NCBI RefSeq assembly: GCF_947500795.1
Contig: NZ_CANMTE010000001.1
Span: 248,001 to 312,000 of the forward strand
Reading direction: 5' to 3'
Length of the DNA: 64,000 nucleotides
DNA from: an uncultured Gelidibacter sp.
Lineage (GTDB): Bacteria > Bacteroidota > Bacteroidia > Flavobacteriales > Flavobacteriaceae
Part shown: one piece after another, positions 1 through 8,051 of the stretch
How positions within the stretch are numbered: the stretch's first letter is position 1
Layout: every line of letters begins with the position of its first letter
The notes under the pieces: generated by a model
The model's input: the letters and a program-made list of their open reading frames with translations, nothing else
The model's database searches: none
Told to the model about the DNA's origin: nothing
Position numbers and translations under genes: made by a program

Positions 1-618
1 CCTATTTATATTGGTAAAGATGCAGAAATTATGGAAGGTGCCCTTATTAGAGGTCCTTTGGCAATGTGTGAGCACTCTATAGTTAAGATGGGTAGTAAGA
101 TTTATGGGCCAACTACCGTTGGGCCGTATTGTAAGTTAGGAGGAGAGGTTCATAGTTCAGTATTATTTGGTTATAGTAATAAGGGGCATGAAGGATTCCT
201 TGGGAATTCTGTTCTTGGCGAATGGTGCAATTTGGGTGCAGATACCAATACCTCCAATCTTAAAAATAATTATGCTGAAGTGCGAATTTGGGACTATGAC
301 AGCGAAAGTTTTGCCCGAACAGGATTGCAATTTTGCGGCCTAATGATGGGTGACCATAGTAAATGTGGAATCAATACCATGTTTAATACGGGTACGGTTG
401 TAGGTGTAAGCGCCAACATCTTTGGTAGTGGCTATCCACGTAACTTTATACCAAGTTTTAGCTGGGGTGGCGCAGCAGGATTTACAACGTATTTGACTAA
501 AAAAGCATTTGAAGTCACTGAAATTGTTATGACCAGACGTGAATTGGAATTTACTGATGCCGACAAAGCAATCTTAGAGCATGTATTTGAAATCAGCAAG
601 AAATTTAGGAGAGATTAA
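1..618 (+). CDS. GlmU-like sugar nucleotidyltransferase, C-terminal part
   Basis: The reading frame is open from base 1, so the N-terminal nucleotidyltransferase domain lies outside the window. The visible ~205 residues form a left-handed beta-helix: short hydrophobic hexapeptide-type steps such as IGKDAEI, ALIRGPLA, IYGPTTVG and CKLGGEV, then GNSVLGEWCNLGADTNTSNLKNNY. That last block is typical of the Bacteroidota GlmU-family putative sugar nucleotidyltransferase. By family, such proteins transfer a nucleotide to a sugar 1-phosphate and may acetylate it in the cytoplasm for cell-wall or surface polysaccharide precursors. The exact substrate cannot be read from this part. It ends with a short helical tail (ELEFTDADKAILEHVFEISKKFRRD region) and a TAA stop. 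The first in-window Met, at 31, is internal. Confidence 0.8.
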   Translation, partial: PIYIGKDAEIMEGALIRGPLAMCEHSIVKMGSKIYGPTTVGPYCKLGGEVHSSVLFGYSNKGHEGFLGNSVLGEWCNLGADTNTSNLKNNYAEVRIWDYDSESFARTGLQFCGLMMGDHSKCGINTMFNTGTVVGVSANIFGSGYPRNFIPSFSWGGAAGFTTYLTKKAFEVTEIVMTRRELEFTDADKAILEHVFEISKKFRRD

Positions 619-804
619 ATCTGCTGTTGCTGAACTTTTCAAGTAACAATCATTCTTTCTGTTTTCTGTGATCAATGCTATAATGAACGTTTTCTGTGTC
701 ATTGTAAATGCTCATTTATGCTGGAAATTTCGTTTGATTAGAATTTTATTCCCCATAATAGCTTCACTAGTGTTTGATATTAGTATTACTTTCAAACAAT
801 TGCG

Positions 805-812
805 TAACTTTG
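805..812 (+). promoter_or_regulatory. -7 promoter element before mtaB
   Basis: TAACTTTG matches the Bacteroidota -7 consensus TAnnTTTG. It lies about 100 bases before the mtaB start, which implies a long leader. That leader holds a small hairpin (GTAAAAT, 835-841; ATTTTAC, 845-851) followed by five T residues, which looks like a weak terminator or attenuator. The rest of 619-915 shows nothing else I can name. No well-spaced TTTG is present upstream. Confidence 0.4.
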
Positions 813-915
813 CATTTCCAAATCCAAAAACAAGGTAAAATCTTATTTTACTTTTTAAAACAGATGCTAATGTTCTATTGATTAGTGTCTTAGTTTAAGA
901 ATTGAAGACTATACT

Positions 916-2256
916 ATGAATAAAAAAGTAGCATTTTATACCTTAGGTTGCAAGCTGAACTTTTCAGAAACCTCTACTATTGCTAGAAGTTTTACTAATG
1001 AAGGTTTTGATCGTGTAGAGTTTAATGAGGTTGCAGATATTTATGTTATTAACACTTGCTCTGTAACTGAAAATGCCGACAAGCGCTTTAAATCTATTGT
1101 AAAACAGGCCCAGAAAGTTAACCCTGATGCTTTTGTGGCAGCAGTTGGTTGCTATGCGCAATTAAAACCACAAGAATTGGCTGATGTTAATGGTGTGGAT
1201 TTGGTGCTTGGTGCTACTGAAAAATTCAATTTGACAAGTTATATAAATGAGTTGATCAATAATCCGGAACGCAATAGAGGTGCGGGAGAAGTACATTCGT
1301 GCGAAATCGAAAATGCCGATTTTTATGTAGGCAGTTATTCCATTGGCGATAGAACTCGAGCGTTTTTAAAAGTTCAGGATGGCTGTGACTATAAATGTAC
1401 CTATTGTACAATTCCGTTGGCAAGAGGTATTTCACGAAGTGATACCATGGAAAGTGTCATTAAAAATGCCAAGGAAATTGCAGCACAGGATATAAAGGAA
1501 ATCGTTTTAACTGGTGTCAATATTGGTGATTATGGAAAAGGGGAATTCGGCAATAAAAAGCATGAACATACTTTCTTAGATTTGGTTAAAGAATTGGATC
1601 AGGTAGAAGGCATTGAGCGTTTGCGTATTTCGTCCATCGAGCCGAACCTTCTTAAAAATGAAACGATTGATTTGGTCTCAAAATCGAGAGCATTTGTCCC
1701 TCATTTCCATATCCCATTACAAAGTGGAAATAACGACATTCTTAAAAAAATGAAACGTCGCTACATGAGAGAACTTTATGTAGACCGTGTTTCTAAAATT
1801 AAAGAAGTTATGCCACATGCCTGTATTGGTGTTGATGTTATTGTTGGTTTTCCAGGTGAAACTGATGAGCATTTTCTAGATACTTATAACTTCTTGAATG
1901 AATTAGATATATCTTATTTGCATGTCTTTACGTATTCGGAACGCGATAATACGGAAGCGGCAGTTATGGATGGTGTAGTTCCTAAAAAAGTTAGGGCAAA
2001 ACGCAGTAAAATGCTACGAGGATTATCTGCTAAAAAACGTCGTGCATTTTATGAAAGTCAATTAGGAAGCACACGAATTGTATTATTTGAAAGCGAAAAC
2101 AAAGAAGGCTATATCCACGGATTTACTGAGAACTATGTTAAAGTTAAAACACCTTGGAATCCGGAATTGGTAAATACATTACATGAGGTTGAACTTACCA
2201 AGATTGATGAAGATGGCATGGTCAGATTCGATTTCGTAAAAACATTGGCCTTCTAA
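916..2256 (+). CDS. mtaB: tRNA t6A37 methylthiotransferase MtaB
   Basis: This is a radical-SAM enzyme that adds a methylthio group to N6-threonylcarbamoyladenosine at tRNA position 37. It has the full domain order. The N-terminal UPF0004 domain carries cluster cysteines Cys12 (TLGCKLN), Cys48 (NTCSVT) and Cys79 (VGCYAQ). The radical-SAM core has CxxxCxxC at Cys157/161/164 (GCDYKCTYC), and a TRAM-like RNA-binding tail follows. The TLGCKLN start motif and the 446-residue length fit MtaB better than MiaB or RimO. It stands alone between a GlmU-like gene and a lipoprotein gene, with its own long leader. Confidence 0.93.
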   Translation: MNKKVAFYTLGCKLNFSETSTIARSFTNEGFDRVEFNEVADIYVINTCSVTENADKRFKSIVKQAQKVNPDAFVAAVGCYAQLKPQELADVNGVDLVLGATEKFNLTSYINELINNPERNRGAGEVHSCEIENADFYVGSYSIGDRTRAFLKVQDGCDYKCTYCTIPLARGISRSDTMESVIKNAKEIAAQDIKEIVLTGVNIGDYGKGEFGNKKHEHTFLDLVKELDQVEGIERLRISSIEPNLLKNETIDLVSKSRAFVPHFHIPLQSGNNDILKKMKRRYMRELYVDRVSKIKEVMPHACIGVDVIVGFPGETDEHFLDTYNFLNELDISYLHVFTYSERDNTEAAVMDGVVPKKVRAKRSKMLRGLSAKKRRAFYESQLGSTRIVLFESENKEGYIHGFTENYVKVKTPWNPELVNTLHEVELTKIDEDGMVRFDFVKTLAF

Positions 2257-2342
2257 ATGGCTTAATGTGAAATGGTAAAATGGCTTTCGTCTGTCTTTTG
2301 GGCTGTTCGTCTTGTTTTTTTTAGTACATGGACGCTTATCTA

Positions 2343-2350
2343 TAATTTTG
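2343..2350 (+). promoter_or_regulatory. -7 promoter element before the lipoprotein gene
   Basis: TAATTTTG matches TAnnTTTG and sits 31 bases before the ATG at 2382. A small inverted repeat (GTTAGA 2351-2356, TCTAAC 2365-2370) lies between it and the start codon. I see no -33 TTG at the expected spacing. Confidence 0.4.
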
Positions 2351-2381
2351 GTTAGATCCCAACGTCTAACTAAAATCGGCA

Positions 2382-2888
2382 ATGAAAAAATCATTTTTCC
2401 TACTACTCATATCTACATGCTTTCTTGTTTTTTCTTCTTGTTCTAATGATGACGCCAGCAATCCTGTAATTGGGAGTTGGAAGTTAATTACGTGGTCTAT
2501 TGCAATTCCTGTTGATTTAAATTCTGATTCAAAATTCAGTACCAATCTTTTAGATGAAATAGCGTGTGACGCCAATGAAATCTTGAGTTTTGATGCACAT
2601 GGATTAGCGTATTCAAGCAATACTTTTAATCCGGAACTTAGCATCAGTTTAAAGGATGATACTTCTGATGAGTACATCATAGACGTCACATGTGATGAAG
2701 GATCAATTGGGTTTGCTACTGAATACGCTCAAATAGGTCAGGAAAGTGTCAGTTTTAATGATGCTGTAGGAGTTGTTAGTGGTTCTAGACTTTCTATTGT
2801 CTACCCAAATGCTATTAAAGTTTACAATGAGACTTTTACAGAAGTTGTAGAGACCAAAAACTTAACATTGATTTACGAAAAGAACTAA
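2382..2888 (+). CDS. lipocalin-like lipoprotein, function unknown
   Basis: This 168-residue protein begins with a clear type II signal peptide (MKKSFFLLLISTCFLVFSSC). The lipid-modified Cys20 is followed by SNDDAS. The acidic residues just after the cysteine resemble the surface lipoprotein export signal described in Flavobacteriaceae, so outer-surface location is plausible. The mature part opens with NPVIGSWKL, the start seen in many Bacteroidota lipocalin-like lipoproteins, and it has several paired cysteines. No catalytic motif is evident and I do not assign a function. It is a single gene ending at a bidirectional terminator. Confidence 0.7.
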   Translation: MKKSFFLLLISTCFLVFSSCSNDDASNPVIGSWKLITWSIAIPVDLNSDSKFSTNLLDEIACDANEILSFDAHGLAYSSNTFNPELSISLKDDTSDEYIIDVTCDEGSIGFATEYAQIGQESVSFNDAVGVVSGSRLSIVYPNAIKVYNETFTEVVETKNLTLIYEKN

Positions 2889-2919
2889 TCCAATAAAATA
2901 CAGTCGCAAGGCGGCAAAA

Positions 2920-2949
2920 AAAATATCCAAAGTTTATGTTGGATATTTT
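2920..2949. terminator. bidirectional rho-independent terminator
   Basis: An inverted repeat AAATATCCAA (2921-2930) / TTGGATATTT (2939-2948) is flanked by an A-run on the left and a T-run on the right. It sits between convergent genes ending at 2888 (+) and 2978 (-) and could serve both. Confidence 0.7.
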
Positions 2950-2977
2950 TTTGTTTGTGCTTTATTGATATTTGAAA

Positions 2978-3274
2978 TTAAATTCTAATTCCAACAGGAA
3001 GCATTTTTTGATACTTCCTATTTTTCCTAATAAATTTAGCTATTTCAGGACTGGTAGGAACAACACTAATGTTGCGTTCAGAAATATTTTCAAAAACCAG
3101 GGTTAAAAAATCACTCTCAAATTCTTCAGAAGTAATGTTTTCTGGAATCACCATTTTAGTTAGAAAGATCTTACGGTCTTGTAGGGAATACTCAATTTTG
3201 GCCATGTCGTCTTCAACTTTAAGCTCAAATTGACGTAAGAAGTCATTGTCAACTAATTCTGCTGCATCAATCAT
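2978..3274 (-). CDS. small GNAT-like protein (YjdJ/NATD1 type), degenerate
   Basis: This 98-residue cytoplasmic protein resembles the short N-acetyltransferase family of bacterial YjdJ and human NATD1. It has an N-terminal beta-strand pair (AKIEYSLQDRKIFLTKMVIPE), a central helix and the family's closing pattern (SVVPTSPEIAKFIRKNRKYQKMLP). The acetyl-CoA loop that normally reads Q/RxxGxG/A is replaced by ENITSEEFES with no glycines, so catalytic activity is doubtful. The family call rests on pattern similarity only. A TAAATTTG -7 element on the same strand (3353 down to 3346) is a likely promoter. Confidence 0.55.
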   Translation of the reverse strand: MIDAAELVDNDFLRQFELKVEDDMAKIEYSLQDRKIFLTKMVIPENITSEEFESDFLTLVFENISERNISVVPTSPEIAKFIRKNRKYQKMLPVGIRI

Positions 3275-3345
3275 AATAATATATTTAAGTTATTTTCAAC
3301 TATTGGAAAGATAAGGTCACTACATTTTTATATAGCTTTGTTGCA

Positions 3346-3353
3346 CAAATTTA
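3346..3353 (-). promoter_or_regulatory. -7 promoter element for the GNAT-like gene
   Basis: On the minus strand this reads TAAATTTG, a match to TAnnTTTG. It lies 71 bases upstream of the start codon at 3274. A plus-strand TAGCTTTG lies at 3333-3340, but it is about 150 bases from the next plus-strand gene. Confidence 0.35.
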
Positions 3354-3490
3354 CGAATAATTACGGTAAGAATGAATTTATTAGGTGTTAAATGCTTAGG
3401 AAATAAACCGTTACACTCATAATAGACATAAGGTTTTTTTATATTTAACAATAGCGTTGCTATTTTATAGCTACCTTTTGAAAAGTGCAC

Positions 3491-4159
3491 ATGGAAAAAG
3501 AAATTATACCTGTATATCTCATGCCAGGAATGGCAGCAAAACCAACCATTTTTGAACGTCTTAGATTACCCGAAGATCAATTTAAGGTGTATTGGCTGGA
3601 ATGGATGATTCCTGAAGAGAATGAGACTTTTGAACATTATGCCAAGCGCATGATCAAAAAAATCGAACATAAAAACCCAGTCTTATTAGGGGTTTCATTT
3701 GGAGGCGTACTTGTTCAGGAAATGAGTAAGTACATGAGCGTGCGCAAACTAATTGTGGTAAGCAGTATAAAATCGAAGCATGAACTTCCTAAACGAATGA
3801 AGATTGCCAAGTTTATGAAAGCTTATAAATTTGCGCCTACACAATTGCTATCCAATTTAGACGTTCTTAAAAAATATGCTTTCAATGATATGATCTCCAA
3901 GCGGATTGATTTGTACAAAACCTATCTCGCCGTAAATGATAAACGATATTTGGATTGGGCCCTAAAAGAAATGTTACTTTGGGACCAAGAGGAACCACAT
4001 CCGGATGCCATTTATATCCATGGCGATAAGGATGCCATTTTTACACATTCTTGCAATGGGAATTGTATTGTAGTAGAAGGCGGAACGCATATTATGATCG
4101 TTACAAAATCACAGTGGTTCAATAAAAACCTGCCTTCAATAATAGTAGGGTCGAATTGA
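3491..4159 (+). CDS. alpha/beta hydrolase
   Basis: This 222-residue cytoplasmic protein has an alpha/beta hydrolase fold. The nucleophile elbow GVSFGG places the catalytic serine at about residue 69. A late IHGDKDAIF supplies the likely acid, and GGTHIMIV the likely histidine. The short length, the absence of a cap domain and the opening VYLMPGMAAKPTIF are seen in Bacteroidota hydrolases annotated only as alpha/beta hydrolase, so the substrate is unknown. I use the ATG at 3491. The frame also has a GTG two codons earlier (3485), but MEKE is a better start. A small inverted repeat (AATAGC/GCTATT, about 3450-3464) precedes it. Confidence 0.75.
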   Translation: MEKEIIPVYLMPGMAAKPTIFERLRLPEDQFKVYWLEWMIPEENETFEHYAKRMIKKIEHKNPVLLGVSFGGVLVQEMSKYMSVRKLIVVSSIKSKHELPKRMKIAKFMKAYKFAPTQLLSNLDVLKKYAFNDMISKRIDLYKTYLAVNDKRYLDWALKEMLLWDQEEPHPDAIYIHGDKDAIFTHSCNGNCIVVEGGTHIMIVTKSQWFNKNLPSIIVGSN

Positions 4160-4202
4160 ATACTATAGATTTATTTTTTTACATTTATAAAAAACTTACA
4201 GA

Positions 4203-5141
4203 ATGAAAATTATTAAGAATTTATTAGCCATCGTCGGACTTGTTTGTATTTCTGGGCTGTTCATATTTGCCGTACAGAAACCAGCAGACAGTGTAGATAA
4301 TGAAGGAGGAGCAGAGCAAAAGATGGTCAATGATTACAATGTGTACGCTATTAAATTACCTGATAACCTAAATTTTGCAGGAGAGAAAGTCCCAGTGTCA
4401 ATTCCTGATGTTTATGAGCGTATGGACAGGGAGCTTTTGGTGAACACCTATTGGCAATCCAACGGATTACTGATGTTTAAGCGTGCCAAAAAATACTTCC
4501 CAATTATTGAGCCTATCCTGAAAAAGCATGGTATTCCTGACGATTTTAAATATTTGGCCGTTATTGAAAGTGGATTGACCAATGCCGTTTCGCCTGCAGG
4601 TGCAAGAGGTTTTTGGCAAATTATGCCAGCAACGGGCAGAGAAAATGGTTTAGAAGTTAATGACAATGTAGATGAACGCTACAACTTAGAGAAGGCAACT
4701 GAAGTGGCTTGTAAATATTTATTGCAGTCAAAAAATAGTTTAGGGTCATGGACTTTAGCGGCGGCAGCGTATAATGCTGGTAATGCTGGCATTTCAAGAC
4801 GTTTAAAAGAACAGGATGTCGATGATTATTATGATTTGTTGTTAGGTGAAGAAACAGGACGTTATATGTTCAGAATCGTTGCGTTAAAAGAAATATTGAA
4901 GAACCCAAAGATGTATGGATTTAATTTTGAAGAAGAAGATCTCTATACGCACATTCCAACCTATAAAGTTACGGTTGATACAGACATAAAGGATTTTGCT
5001 GCGTTTTCTAAAGAACATGGCATCAATTATAAGATTCTCAAAATCCATAATCCTTGGTTGAGAGAACCGCATTTGAATAATAAATCAAGAAAGAAATACA
5101 CTATTGAGATTCCGGAAAAGGGATATTATAACAAATCTTAA
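4203..5141 (+). CDS. membrane-bound lytic murein transglycosylase, SLT family
   Basis: The protein cleaves peptidoglycan glycan strands in the periplasm, forming 1,6-anhydromuramic ends. An N-terminal hydrophobic segment (about residues 5-24) is a signal peptide or anchor. The SLT lysozyme-like domain follows, with LAVIESGLTN giving catalytic Glu122, then GARGFWQIMPATGR and AAAAYNAGNAGI, the classic substrate-groove motifs. The C-terminal ~50 residues (YKVTVDTDIKDFAAF... to IEIP) look like a single degenerate LysM module. The architecture is MltD-like but short at 312 residues. Its stop codon overlaps the start of the next gene by one base (TAATG), which indicates co-transcription with cardiolipin synthase. 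Confidence 0.87.
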   Translation: MKIIKNLLAIVGLVCISGLFIFAVQKPADSVDNEGGAEQKMVNDYNVYAIKLPDNLNFAGEKVPVSIPDVYERMDRELLVNTYWQSNGLLMFKRAKKYFPIIEPILKKHGIPDDFKYLAVIESGLTNAVSPAGARGFWQIMPATGRENGLEVNDNVDERYNLEKATEVACKYLLQSKNSLGSWTLAAAAYNAGNAGISRRLKEQDVDDYYDLLLGEETGRYMFRIVALKEILKNPKMYGFNFEEEDLYTHIPTYKVTVDTDIKDFAAFSKEHGINYKILKIHNPWLREPHLNNKSRKKYTIEIPEKGYYNKS

Positions 5142-6598
5142 TGAGAGCCTTTATTTCAGATAATATTTGGATAATACTTATCAGTATTAACTACCTCTTA
5201 GTCATTTTGGCTGCCTTTACTGTGCTGACCAAAAACATCAATCCAACCAAAACGATATCCTATATTATCGTTTTGGTTTTTTTTCCTTTTTTCGGACTCA
5301 TCGTGTACTATCTCTTTGGACAAGAGTATCGAAAAAATAAAATCTTCAACAGGAAAAATATCCTCAATCAAAAATTGATTACAGACGTTAATAAACGCCT
5401 GAAACCAGATAAACAGGAAATCACCGATTTAAAAAATGATCTTTTAGACGATAAAATTAAACTTGTAAAGTTACTTCACAGCAGTGAAAATGCTCCATTA
5501 ACAACGTATAACAGCGTCGATATCATAAAAAACGGAGAAAATAAGTTTAAGGTTCTTATAAAAGATTTGAAGAATGCTAAAAAGCATATTCACATGGAGT
5601 ATTATATTCTCCGTGATGATAAAATAGGATTGGAAATCATAGATATTTTATGTGCCAAGGCAAAAGAAGGTGTTAAAGTCAGATTAAGCATTGATGATGT
5701 AGGCAGTAGTGTTTCCAGAAAGAACAAGAAGAGAATGGGGGCCAACGGTGTGGAATGGCACTCGTTTATGCCAGTTTTGTTTCCTGGGTTTACAGGTAAA
5801 ATGAATTACAGGAACCACCGTAAGATTGTTGTAATTGATGGCCAAGTTGGGTATATCGGGGGTATTAATGTTTCAGACACTTATGTTAATTATGATGATT
5901 CTCCAGATTATTGGAGGGATACGCATTTGCGACTCGTTGGTGAATCTGTAAAGTCTTTACAAATTCATTTTCTGATGAACTGGGAATTCGTTTCCGGTCG
6001 TAAAATTGAAATGGAAGAAAGCTTTTTTCCTAAGGAAGATTGTAAAGAGTTTGTCGCAATGCAAATTGCTGCCAGTGGTCCGGATACGGATTGGGCCAAT
6101 ATTATGGAGGTTATTTTCACCGCTATTGTTACGGCAGATAAGTATGTGTATCTGACAACACCATATTTTATTCCAAATGAGCAAATCATCACAGCGCTAC
6201 AGGTGGCTTCAAAAAGTGGAGTAGATGTCAGGCTTCTAATACCGAAGGAATCTGATTCATGGACCGCAAAACACGCTACCAACTCCTATATTGAATGTTT
6301 GTTGGAGGCTGGTGTCAAAATTTATAGATATCACAAAGGTTTTGTACATGCGAAAACAATCGTCATTGATGATGTGTTTTCTACAGTTGGGACCACCAAC
6401 ATGGATTACAGAAGCTTTAATATCAATTTTGAGATTAATGCGATCATCTATAATGAAGAAAAAAGTTTGGAGTTAAAAGCGCACTTTTTTGAAGATTTAG
6501 AAGATAGTGAGATCATTGATGGCGAGCGTTGGCTAAACCGACCAAAAAGTGAAAAGCTTAAAGAATCCTATTGCCGTCTTTGGGCACCATTATTATAA
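5141..6598 (+). CDS. cls: cardiolipin synthase (phospholipase D family)
   Basis: This membrane enzyme condenses phosphatidylglycerol into cardiolipin. Two N-terminal transmembrane segments (about residues 8-28 and 37-57) are followed by a cytoplasmic-facing catalytic part. That part has two HKD-type phospholipase D motifs: HRKIVVID with GYIGGIN, and HAKTIVID with STVGTTNMD. Its 485-residue length is normal for bacterial ClsA-type enzymes. It is translationally coupled to the preceding transglycosylase by a one-base overlap, which links two envelope functions. It ends one base from the stop of a convergent gene, with no terminator between them. Confidence 0.92.
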   Translation: MRAFISDNIWIILISINYLLVILAAFTVLTKNINPTKTISYIIVLVFFPFFGLIVYYLFGQEYRKNKIFNRKNILNQKLITDVNKRLKPDKQEITDLKNDLLDDKIKLVKLLHSSENAPLTTYNSVDIIKNGENKFKVLIKDLKNAKKHIHMEYYILRDDKIGLEIIDILCAKAKEGVKVRLSIDDVGSSVSRKNKKRMGANGVEWHSFMPVLFPGFTGKMNYRNHRKIVVIDGQVGYIGGINVSDTYVNYDDSPDYWRDTHLRLVGESVKSLQIHFLMNWEFVSGRKIEMEESFFPKEDCKEFVAMQIAASGPDTDWANIMEVIFTAIVTADKYVYLTTPYFIPNEQIITALQVASKSGVDVRLLIPKESDSWTAKHATNSYIECLLEAGVKIYRYHKGFVHAKTIVIDDVFSTVGTTNMDYRSFNINFEINAIIYNEEKSLELKAHFFEDLEDSEIIDGERWLNRPKSEKLKESYCRLWAPLL

Positions 6599-6599
6599 A

Positions 6600-7313
6600 T
6601 TAAGGCTCATCAAGTGTAGTCACGTTGATGTTCAGGCTCGATTGAATGCCGTTATTCTGTGTTTCTAACAAGGCCGTAATGCTTTTATGGGCTTTCTCCA
6701 GAAATAACTTTTTTGTTGCGGTATTCAAATTCTTCAAAAAGAACTTTCTATCAATGTCAAATATTTGTTTGTCTTGATTGATGTAGAAACAAACAGGCAC
6801 GCCAAATGAATGTTTGTAAATGGAAAGCGCATTGTTCGATTTATTATTGCGTTCATCAGCATATACAACGGTGATATTGTTGTTATAACTTCTGGCTTTC
6901 TTTTTTGCTGTTCGTTTTTTATCCCAGTAAAGCACAATTATACTCACCCGGTCTTTATATTCAGTAGCTAAGTCGTTAATTTTAGTGATTTCGGCTTTCC
7001 TTTGAATAATTGCAGAATTTTTAGTGATCAATAAAAAGGGTTTGTCCAGCTTTTCAGTATTAAGTTTACCACCTGTCGCTTTTTTGAACTTTAAATCAGC
7101 TATATAAGTGTTCCGTAAATGATTTTTCACCAGGGAATCAAAAAGAGCGTCCACTTCTTCCGGTCTGTCGTTTTTAATAGCCAAATCAGACTTATTATTG
7201 AACGTTCTTAAGTGTTGAGAAAGGGCGTCGTCAAAGTACACTTTGTTCTCTTGGGCATAGAGAAGTGAGAAGTAGGTAAAAAGTAAGAGTGTGAGTAGTT
7301 TTTTTATGGCCAT
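6600..7313 (-). CDS. secreted thioredoxin-fold-like protein without CxxC
   Basis: This 237-residue protein has an N-terminal signal peptide (KKLLTLLLFTYFSLLYAQ) and is probably periplasmic. The middle part has the strand-helix rhythm of a thioredoxin fold: FLLITKNSAI, then VSIIVLYWDKK, then a cis-Pro-like GVPVCFYINQDKQIFDIDRKF. The usual CxxC is absent (YWDKKR occupies the place), and the only cysteine nearby follows the cis-proline. It is therefore unlikely to be a classic disulfide oxidoreductase. The fold assignment is my inference from pattern alone. The stop codon lies one base from the convergent cls stop. Confidence 0.5.
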   Translation of the reverse strand: MAIKKLLTLLLFTYFSLLYAQENKVYFDDALSQHLRTFNNKSDLAIKNDRPEEVDALFDSLVKNHLRNTYIADLKFKKATGGKLNTEKLDKPFLLITKNSAIIQRKAEITKINDLATEYKDRVSIIVLYWDKKRTAKKKARSYNNNITVVYADERNNKSNNALSIYKHSFGVPVCFYINQDKQIFDIDRKFFLKNLNTATKKLFLEKAHKSITALLETQNNGIQSSLNINVTTLDEP

Positions 7314-7405
7314 TAGCAGCTCATTTTAGTTAGGTCCGAAAATTAGTGCTTGTAGGCAACAATCTCAAAATTTCTCGATAAGGTCTTAAAAAACAATGTT
7401 AATTT

Positions 7406-7440
7406 ACAAAAAAAAAAGCACTTCAACTAGAAGTGCTTTA
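7406..7440 (-). terminator. rho-independent terminator
   Basis: A perfect 10-bp stem AAAGCACTTC (7415-7424) / GAAGTGCTTT (7430-7439) with a 5-base loop is followed on the minus strand by a long T-run (the A-run at 7408-7417). It ends the minus-strand operon whose last gene stops at 7485. Confidence 0.85.
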
Positions 7441-7484
7441 ATTATAGTTTCGGTTATATATGCTAACCTTCAGCAGACTTTATA

Positions 7485-8048
7485 TTAGCGTCTTCTGCCT
7501 TGTCTGTTTCCACCGTAATGTTGGTTGGGAATTTGTGCTTTCTTCATGTTGTCCTTCATCATTTTAATTTGATCAGCCAACATATTACGCTTATCTAATT
7601 TTTGGGCCTCGTTCAATAAGATTTTAGCTTCTTGTGGGCGTCTTTTACTAAAGGCGATTCCAGCAAGGTTCAATTTAGCCATAGCCATATCATGATCCAT
7701 TGCCAATCCGAAAGTCAGCGCTTTTTTGAAATATTTTTCAGCTTCATTCATGTTAGATTGAGACACCATGATGCCATGCAAATAGTTGTAATAGCCTTCT
7801 TGCTTCTTAACCAAAGCGGTTGAAGGGTTTTTAATTTTATCCAACCAACGTTTTGCTCCTGCAAAATCTTGCTTTCGCAATTTTAAAAATGCTAACAGGA
7901 TAAATTCGTTTTTGAAGTATAGAAATACAAAAATTAAAGAAAATAAAATAAGCATGATGCCATTACCAATATAGCCTTCAGTAAATTGATAAACGGCAAA
8001 AGCTAGGATTAAAGCAGTAATAACAAGTTTTAAATTTTTATTGTACAT
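7485..8048 (-). CDS. membrane-anchored TPR protein (DUF2892-type N-terminus)
   Basis: This 187-residue protein has two N-terminal transmembrane helices (about residues 8-26 and 28-46) of the DUF2892 type. Tetratricopeptide-like helices follow (YYNYLHGIMVSQSNMNEAEKYFKKALTFG; AMAKLNLAGIAFSKRRPQEAKILLNEA). The C-terminal tail is Asn/Gln/Arg-rich and ends in GGNRQGRRR. TPRs suggest a scaffold role at the inner membrane, but the partner is unknown. It follows the DUF6263 gene by three bases on the same strand, so the two are almost certainly one transcript. Confidence 0.7.
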   Translation of the reverse strand: MYNKNLKLVITALILAFAVYQFTEGYIGNGIMLILFSLIFVFLYFKNEFILLAFLKLRKQDFAGAKRWLDKIKNPSTALVKKQEGYYNYLHGIMVSQSNMNEAEKYFKKALTFGLAMDHDMAMAKLNLAGIAFSKRRPQEAKILLNEAQKLDKRNMLADQIKMMKDNMKKAQIPNQHYGGNRQGRRR

Positions 8049-8051
8049 GAT

